From: Isosphaera sp.
Lineage (GTDB): Bacteria; Planctomycetota; Planctomycetia; Gemmatales; Gemmataceae
Direction: 5' to 3'
DNA: 64,000 nt
Assembly: GCA_013822345.1 (NCBI GenBank)
Contig: PNKH01000014.1
Coordinates: 1 to 64,000 of the forward strand
The notes beneath the pieces were generated by a model. It did not search any database and was not told the origin of the DNA. It saw only the letters and a program-made list of their open reading frames with translations. Positions 60,370 through 64,000 of this stretch are shown piece by piece. The translations under genes were made by a program, and so were the position numbers. The first letter of the stretch is position 1, and each line of letters opens with the position of its first letter.

Positions 60370-61164
60370 TCACTTCTTCCGGAACGTCGGCAGCTTGCCC
60401 GGGGCCGGCTCGAACCGGTCGAGCAGCGGGTGGACCACGCCGCCGCCGTCGGCGAGCAGGACCAGGTCCCCCTTCAGCCCCGGCTTCGACACCACCCCCC
60501 ACTCCACCGTCACCTGCGTCGTCGGCCGGTCCGCGGCCGCGCCCTTCGGGTTCGGGACGCGGCGCGGGTTGGAGAGCGTCCACCGCCCGGTGAGCGTCGC
60601 CGGGGCGTCGCCCGGGCGGGCGGCGGTGTACCGGAACGTCCCGGTCGCGTCGTACACCACGGTGTACACCTCGTCCCCGGCCCGGTACTCCCACTCCCCG
60701 GCCAGGGCGGCCCGCGCCGCCTCGGCCGCCGGGTCCGGCCTCGGGTTCAGGTTCCCGCCCTTGCCGACCTCGACGATCTCGCCGGTCTTCCCCCCGGGCT
60801 TGCGGTCGTCCGCCACGGGCCCGCGGGTCGGGTCCGCCGGCGCCGGGTCGCCCCGCTCCGCCTCCCGGTCGCGCTGGATCTTCTGGTACCACATGTACAG
60901 GAGGACACCGAGGACGACCAGCAACACCCCCAGGACCGCGAACCGCACCCACGAGGTCCGGTACGACCACCCGCCGTCGTCCGCGGCCGCCTTCTTCTTT
61001 TTCTTCTTCGGCTTCTTCGCCCCGCCGCCCGCGTCGGCCGCCGCGTCCCCGGGGACGAACCGGGTCTCGCACTCCGGGCAGTTGATGGCCCGGCCGGGCC
61101 GCATCACCGCGGGGAGTTTGACGTCGGCCCCGCACTCGGGGCACTCGGCGGTGGTCGGGGTCAC
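60370..61164 (-). CDS. Zinc-ribbon membrane protein with C-terminal beta domain
   Basis: This 264-residue protein has an MJ0042-type zinc ribbon (CPECGADV…CPECETRF, residues 8-35) and a Lys-rich stretch. One transmembrane helix ([21 protein letters not shown], about 73-93) leads to an external domain. That domain (about 155-260) contains [26 protein letters not shown] and LTGRWTLSN, a lipocalin-like pattern seen in planctomycete secreted proteins. Probably the ribbon is cytoplasmic and the beta domain periplasmic. The start is the GTG at 61164, immediately before the zinc ribbon. Function is unknown. Confidence 0.75.
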   Translation of the reverse strand: MTPTTAECPECGADVKLPAVMRPGRAINCPECETRFVPGDAAADAGGGAKKPKKKKKKAAADDGGWSYRTSWVRFAVLGVLLVVLGVLLYMWYQKIQRDREAERGDPAPADPTRGPVADDRKPGGKTGEIVEVGKGGNLNPRPDPAAEAARAALAGEWEYRAGDEVYTVVYDATGTFRYTAARPGDAPATLTGRWTLSNPRRVPNPKGAAADRPTTQVTVEWGVVSKPGLKGDLVLLADGGGVVHPLLDRFEPAPGKLPTFRKK

Positions 61165-61211
61165 GGGGAGACTCCGTGCGGGGCGGACGACGTGCGGGTC
61201 AGTCTACCCGG

Positions 61212-62330
61212 TCACTTCTTCTCGGCCAGCGACCACAGCTGGACGACGCCCTCCGGGTCGTCGGCGACGGCCAGCAGGTTGCCGTCCGGGGAGAAGGCCA
61301 GGGCGGACACCCGGTCGATGTCGGTGGCGTACACGGCCAGCACCCGCGGGGTCGCAGCGGCGAGGTCGGCGACGGTCACCTTCACCTTCCGCCCGTCCTC
61401 CGGCGGGGAGGCGAACGCCACCCGCCCGTTCGGCCCGGCGGCGGCGGCGAACGCGACCGACCCGGCCAGCACCTTCGGGTCCCCCTCGACCACCTGGCTG
61501 CCCGGCACCCGCCAGTACATCAGGTCCTCCCCGTTGCAGGCGACCAAGAACTTCCCGTCCGGGGCGAACCCGACCGACGGCTGGCGGCCGGCGACCGGTC
61601 CGCGGACCGCCCCGCGGCCGACCACCCGGGCGTCGCCGAGCCCGAGGAACGCGACCGCCGGCTCCGCCTTCTCACCGCCCCGGGTGTACCCGTAGACCGC
61701 GACCAGGCCGCTGTCCGGGTCGGCGACCGCGTCGACGGCGAGCGGGACGAACCCGCCGCGCAGTTCGTCGGTGGTGTCCGCCGCCCCGCGGTTCGGCAGC
61801 GCCCGCGACCCGACGGCGATCCGCGACCCCTCCGTCCCGGACAGCCACACCCGCCGCCCGTCCCCGGCCACCACCCCGAACTTGTTCGCGTCCGTCCCGA
61901 GCCCGTCCTCGAACACCACCGGGATCGGCCGCGGCCCCTCCGGCTCCTTCTTCGCGTCCTTCGGGTCTTTGGGGTCCTTCGGGTCGCGCTTCGGCGGCGG
62001 GGTCAGGTCCCACACCACGACCGCGTTTCGGGACGACGCGCCGACCAGGTTGCCGTCGGCCGAGAATCCGAGGTGGGCGATCCGCCCGCCGCTCGACTTC
62101 TGCGGGTCGAGCCGGGCCAGCAGGTCGCCGGTCTTCGCCTCCCACAGCCGGACCACCCCGTTTCCGGCACCGGTGGCCAGTAGGGACACCTTCGGGCTGA
62201 ACGCCAGGGCCGACACCCCGCCCTTGTGCCCCTCCAGCCGGGCGACCACGTCCGGCTTGCGGTCCTGGGCCGGGGCCGCCTCGCCGGCGACCGGGACGGC
62301 GACCGCTGCGAACCAGACCGCGAGGCGCAT
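61212..62330 (-). CDS. Secreted WD40-repeat protein
   Basis: This 372-residue protein begins with a signal peptide (LAVWFAAVAVPVAGEAAPAQ). It consists of WD40 blades (LEGHKGGVSALAFSPKVSLLATGAGNGVVRLWEAKTGDL, IAHLGFSADGNLVGASS, SALAFSPDGNLLAVADDPEGVVQLW). The middle (about 115-150) has a Lys/Asp/Pro-rich insert. The ATG at 62330 was chosen because the signal peptide starts there and GGAGA precedes it. It lies 47 bp downstream of nothing on its own strand and shares orientation with the zinc-ribbon gene, which follows it by 47 bp, so the two may be one transcript. Confidence 0.8.
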   Translation of the reverse strand: MRLAVWFAAVAVPVAGEAAPAQDRKPDVVARLEGHKGGVSALAFSPKVSLLATGAGNGVVRLWEAKTGDLLARLDPQKSSGGRIAHLGFSADGNLVGASSRNAVVVWDLTPPPKRDPKDPKDPKDAKKEPEGPRPIPVVFEDGLGTDANKFGVVAGDGRRVWLSGTEGSRIAVGSRALPNRGAADTTDELRGGFVPLAVDAVADPDSGLVAVYGYTRGGEKAEPAVAFLGLGDARVVGRGAVRGPVAGRQPSVGFAPDGKFLVACNGEDLMYWRVPGSQVVEGDPKVLAGSVAFAAAAGPNGRVAFASPPEDGRKVKVTVADLAAATPRVLAVYATDIDRVSALAFSPDGNLLAVADDPEGVVQLWSLAEKK

Positions 62331-62473
62331 GGGAGTCTCCGCCGGGGTGCGAGGGTGGGTCATCACGCAGGCTAACCCGGCCGTGGGCGGCCCGCAAGGA
62401 CGCCGGACGATTGTGAGAACTGGGACCGCCGGCGGCCGCCGCTGCGGGCCGGACGACTGGCACGGCTCTTGCG

Positions 62474-62485
62474 GAACAAATGTTC
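62474..62485. promoter_or_regulatory. Dyad GAAC-N4-GTTC upstream of DUF3072 gene
   Basis: GAACAAATGTTC lies 31 bp before the ATG at 62517. Its arms match the Gram-positive type LexA box (GAAC-N4-GTTC). Such a short dyad can arise by chance, and the LexA motif of this lineage is not known to me. Confidence 0.25.
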
Positions 62486-62516
62486 ACGTCGCCCGGACGT
62501 GACCGGAGGACCAGCA

Positions 62517-62810
62517 ATGGCCGCACGCAAGCCGCAGACCGCCCCGACCCCCCAGGGCCCGCCCCCGGCCGACGACCCGTCGGCGGTCAAGGACCCGTCC
62601 GAGTGGGTGACCGGCGGCGAGCCGATGACCGGGGCCCAGGAGTCGTACCTGAAGACGCTCGGCCGGGAGGCCGGGGAGACGGTGGCCGAGGACATGACCA
62701 AGGCCGAGGCGTCGGAGAAGATCGAGGAGCTGCGGGAGAAGACGGGCCGCGGCCGGGCGAAAACGTCGGCCGCGAAGAAGCCGGCCGCCGGGCGGGCGAA
62801 GAAGAAGTGA
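62517..62810 (+). CDS. DUF3072 family small protein
   Basis: This 97-residue protein holds the DUF3072 core DPSEWVTGGEPMTGAQESYLKTLGREAGE followed by MTKAEASEKIEELREKTGR, near residues 26-77. A Pro-rich N-terminus and a Lys/Ala-rich basic tail (AAKKPAAGRAKKK), reminiscent of histone-like tails, flank it. The GEPMTGAQxxYL helix and TKAEAS turn suggest a small SAP- or helix-bundle DNA-interacting fold, but the function is unknown. The ATG at 62517 has GGAGGA 7-12 bases upstream. Confidence 0.85.
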   Translation: MAARKPQTAPTPQGPPPADDPSAVKDPSEWVTGGEPMTGAQESYLKTLGREAGETVAEDMTKAEASEKIEELREKTGRGRAKTSAAKKPAAGRAKKK

Positions 62811-62901
62811 CGGCGGCCGCGAAAAGCCGTCGCTGAGACTGGCGTCCGACCCCGCCGGCGGATACCGTGGGTGGGGTTCGTTGCCGGCCCGGAGGTGGGC
62901 G

Positions 62902-63360
62902 ATGGCCAACAAGTACGCGCTGCCCCCGTACCACCCGCTGGTCCTGGTCAGCTACGGCGTCGTGGCGGCCGGGGTCCTGCTGTTCCTCAGCAACTTCTTC
63001 CTCGGCCCAGAAGTCGGCCAGTCGCACGAGGAGTTCCGGCGCGGGATGGACTCGGGGTTGGCGCGGGCGCTCGGCGGGATGGGCCTGATCGTCCTCGGCG
63101 TGGTGATGCGGGGCGTGGTCGAGTGGGCGTGGAACAACAGTCAGCCGGTGGTGTCGGTCCCCGCCCGGGTCGTGTTGAAGTGGACGACCACGTCCGGCGG
63201 GGGGAAGTCCGCGACCACCACGCACTACCACGCCCGCTTCCAGACGGCCGCCGGGGAGGTGCTGGAGTTCAGACTCTACCTGGACATGTACAAGCGGTTC
63301 GCCGAGCGCGACGCCGGGACGCTGACCTACCAGGGGTCCCGGGTCCTCAACTTCGGCTGA
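62902..63360 (+). CDS. DUF2500-like membrane protein
   Basis: This 152-residue protein has two membrane helices (about 15-35 and 58-80) and a C-terminal beta domain. The end resembles DUF2500: VSVPARVVLKWTTTSGGGKSATTTHYHARFQTAAGEVLEFRLYLDMYKRFAERDAGTLTYQGSRVL carries the VPA…K, Y-aromatic-x-F, EF and DxGxLxYQG pattern (given here as landmarks across residues 86-150). Function is unknown. The ATG at 62902 was chosen over that at 62881 because GGAGGTGGG lies just before it. It converges on rplC. Confidence 0.72.
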   Translation: MANKYALPPYHPLVLVSYGVVAAGVLLFLSNFFLGPEVGQSHEEFRRGMDSGLARALGGMGLIVLGVVMRGVVEWAWNNSQPVVSVPARVVLKWTTTSGGGKSATTTHYHARFQTAAGEVLEFRLYLDMYKRFAERDAGTLTYQGSRVLNFG

Positions 63361-63370
63361 GAACGTGTCC

Positions 63371-63415
63371 GCCGCTTGCGGCGTTGCGGGCCCCGCCCGC
63401 AACGCCGCAAGCGGC
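63371..63415. terminator. Family F palindrome after rplC
   Basis: GCCGCTTGCGGCGTTGCGGG at 63371-63390 is the exact complement of 63396-63415, with a 5-base loop. It fills most of the 60-bp convergent gap between the DUF2500 gene and rplC. Confidence 0.9.
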
Positions 63416-63420
63416 AACCC

Positions 63421-64000
63421 TCACTTCTTCTTCCCGACGGACGCGACGACCTTGGTCTTGGCCTTCGGCGACCCGGGGCCGACCTTGTTCGTCGGGCGGA
63501 CCATCACCAGCGCCCCGGGGAACCCCGGCACCCCGCCGCGGACCAGCAGCAGGTTGTTCTCGGCGTCGACCTTCACCACCGCCAGGTTGCGGATCGTGAT
63601 CCGCTCGTTCCCGTACCGCCCGGCCCGCTTCAGCCCCTTCTTCGGCCGGCCGCTCCCGCGGTTCGAGGCGAGCGACGAGGTCGACCCGGCCTGCCGGTGG
63701 ACCTTCTTCGCCCCGTGGGCGGCCGGCAGCCCGGCGAAGTTGTGCCGCTTCATGACGCCCTGCGTCCCGCGGCCCTTCGACATCCCGATCACGTCCACCG
63801 CCAGCACGTCCTTGAACACGTCGGTCACCGTCAGCTTCTGCCCGACCTTCAGGGTCAGCTCCTCGGCGTAGGCGGCGAACGGCTGCTTGACATCCCCGGT
63901 CGGCTTGATCCGCTCGACCGTCAGCTTCGCCTCGCCCATGCCGCACTCGGCCTTGGTGACGAACCCGGCCCCGCGGTCGAGCCGGAACTCCCGGACGTGC
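63421..64000 (-). CDS. rplC: 50S ribosomal protein L3, 5' end outside the window
   Basis: The visible 193 residues are the C-terminal part of L3, an early assembly protein of the large subunit. Landmarks are KVGQKLTVTDVFKDVLAVDVIGMSKGRGTQGVMKRHNFAGLPAAHGAKKVHRQAGS (residue-level landmarks such as SKGRGTQGVMKRHNF), the glutamine-methylation-type segment, and RYGNERITIRNLAVVKVD. It has a short basic tail (KTKVVASVGKKK). In most bacteria rplD and rplW follow rplC; here the gene ends against a palindrome and an unrelated convergent gene, so the S10 order is broken on this side. Confidence 0.93.
   Translation of the reverse strand, partial: HVREFRLDRGAGFVTKAECGMGEAKLTVERIKPTGDVKQPFAAYAEELTLKVGQKLTVTDVFKDVLAVDVIGMSKGRGTQGVMKRHNFAGLPAAHGAKKVHRQAGSTSSLASNRGSGRPKKGLKRAGRYGNERITIRNLAVVKVDAENNLLLVRGGVPGFPGALVMVRPTNKVGPGSPKAKTKVVASVGKKK

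Noticed and set aside
62474-62485. SOS (LexA) box controlling the DUF3072 gene
   Set aside because: The GAAC-N4-GTTC arms fit the Gram-positive motif, but the lineage's LexA motif is unknown to me and the dyad is short. It is kept only as a low-confidence site.
1-64000. tRNA, rRNA or riboswitch genes
   Set aside because: I looked for tRNA T-arm signatures and conserved rRNA blocks on both strands and found nothing convincing. Without a covariance search, small RNAs cannot be excluded.

Overview
The window is chromosomal DNA of very high GC content from a planctomycete, most likely the family Gemmataceae. The support is a set of planctomycete-specific families: a paired DUF1501 protein and PSCyt1/DUF1549/DUF1553 cytochrome protein, a DUF1559 pseudopilin, TIGR03000 and TIGR02996 domains, MJ0042-type zinc-ribbon proteins, FHA and kinase-like signalling proteins, and WD40-type secreted proteins. 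I saw no prophage, no CRISPR array and no tRNA or rRNA gene. The genus is not determined.

Layout. 1-6.5 kb: a GT87-like membrane protein, an AAA ATPase/DUF4276 TOPRIM pair, an exported TIGR03000-methyltransferase fusion, sat and a DedA protein. 6.5-16 kb: an NtrC-type regulator, a REP-associated tyrosine transposase (RAYT) inside arrays of its probable palindromic repeat, an S9 peptidase, a CNT nucleoside transporter and a five-haem PA14 protein. 16-24 kb: an FHA-GAF-histidine kinase, a BON-like protein, a thioredoxin lipoprotein, lspA and a membrane spermidine-synthase-like protein carrying an in-frame repeat. 24-34 kb: a coiled-coil protein, a LysR-like regulator, an M19 dipeptidase, an MFS transporter, a zinc-ribbon beta-propeller protein, a PhoB-type regulator and pstB. 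34-45 kb: TrmJ-like methyltransferase, WD40 protein, acyltransferase/acyl-CoA synthetase fusion, rpmA, a broken TIGR02996-DUF1963 gene, divergent phosphoglycerate mutase and pgi, and an FHA-pseudokinase. 45-54 kb: the PSCyt1/PSD1 and DUF1501 genes, an LRR lipoprotein, a frameshifted second RAYT and a fatty acid desaturase. 54-64 kb: small secreted and regulatory proteins, an ABC exporter pair, cysK, a pseudopilin, WD40, DUF3072 and DUF2500 proteins, and the 3' part of rplC.

The dominant unexplained structure is the density of long, often perfect palindromes between genes. At least eight families are present, with arms from 19 to 70 bp. Every convergent gene gap is either 22 bp or shorter, or contains a palindrome. 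In several cases the palindrome touches or supplies the stop codon of the neighbouring gene. Two RAYT genes, one intact and one frameshifted, are each bracketed by their own palindrome family. The window therefore looks like a RAYT/REP-type mobilisation landscape in which repeats have become gene ends and probable bidirectional terminators. The other main candidate for something new is the two-gene ATPase-TOPRIM module at 1513-3339, which resembles OLD/PARIS-type defence pairs.

Functional links. The cytochrome protein at 45610 and the DUF1501 protein at 50924 share a 12-bp promoter motif at exactly the same distance from their starts. sat and cysK are both sulfur assimilation genes. Phosphoglycerate mutase and pgi are a divergent glycolytic pair. 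The PhoB-type regulator and pstB are a phosphate-response remnant without pstSCA nearby.
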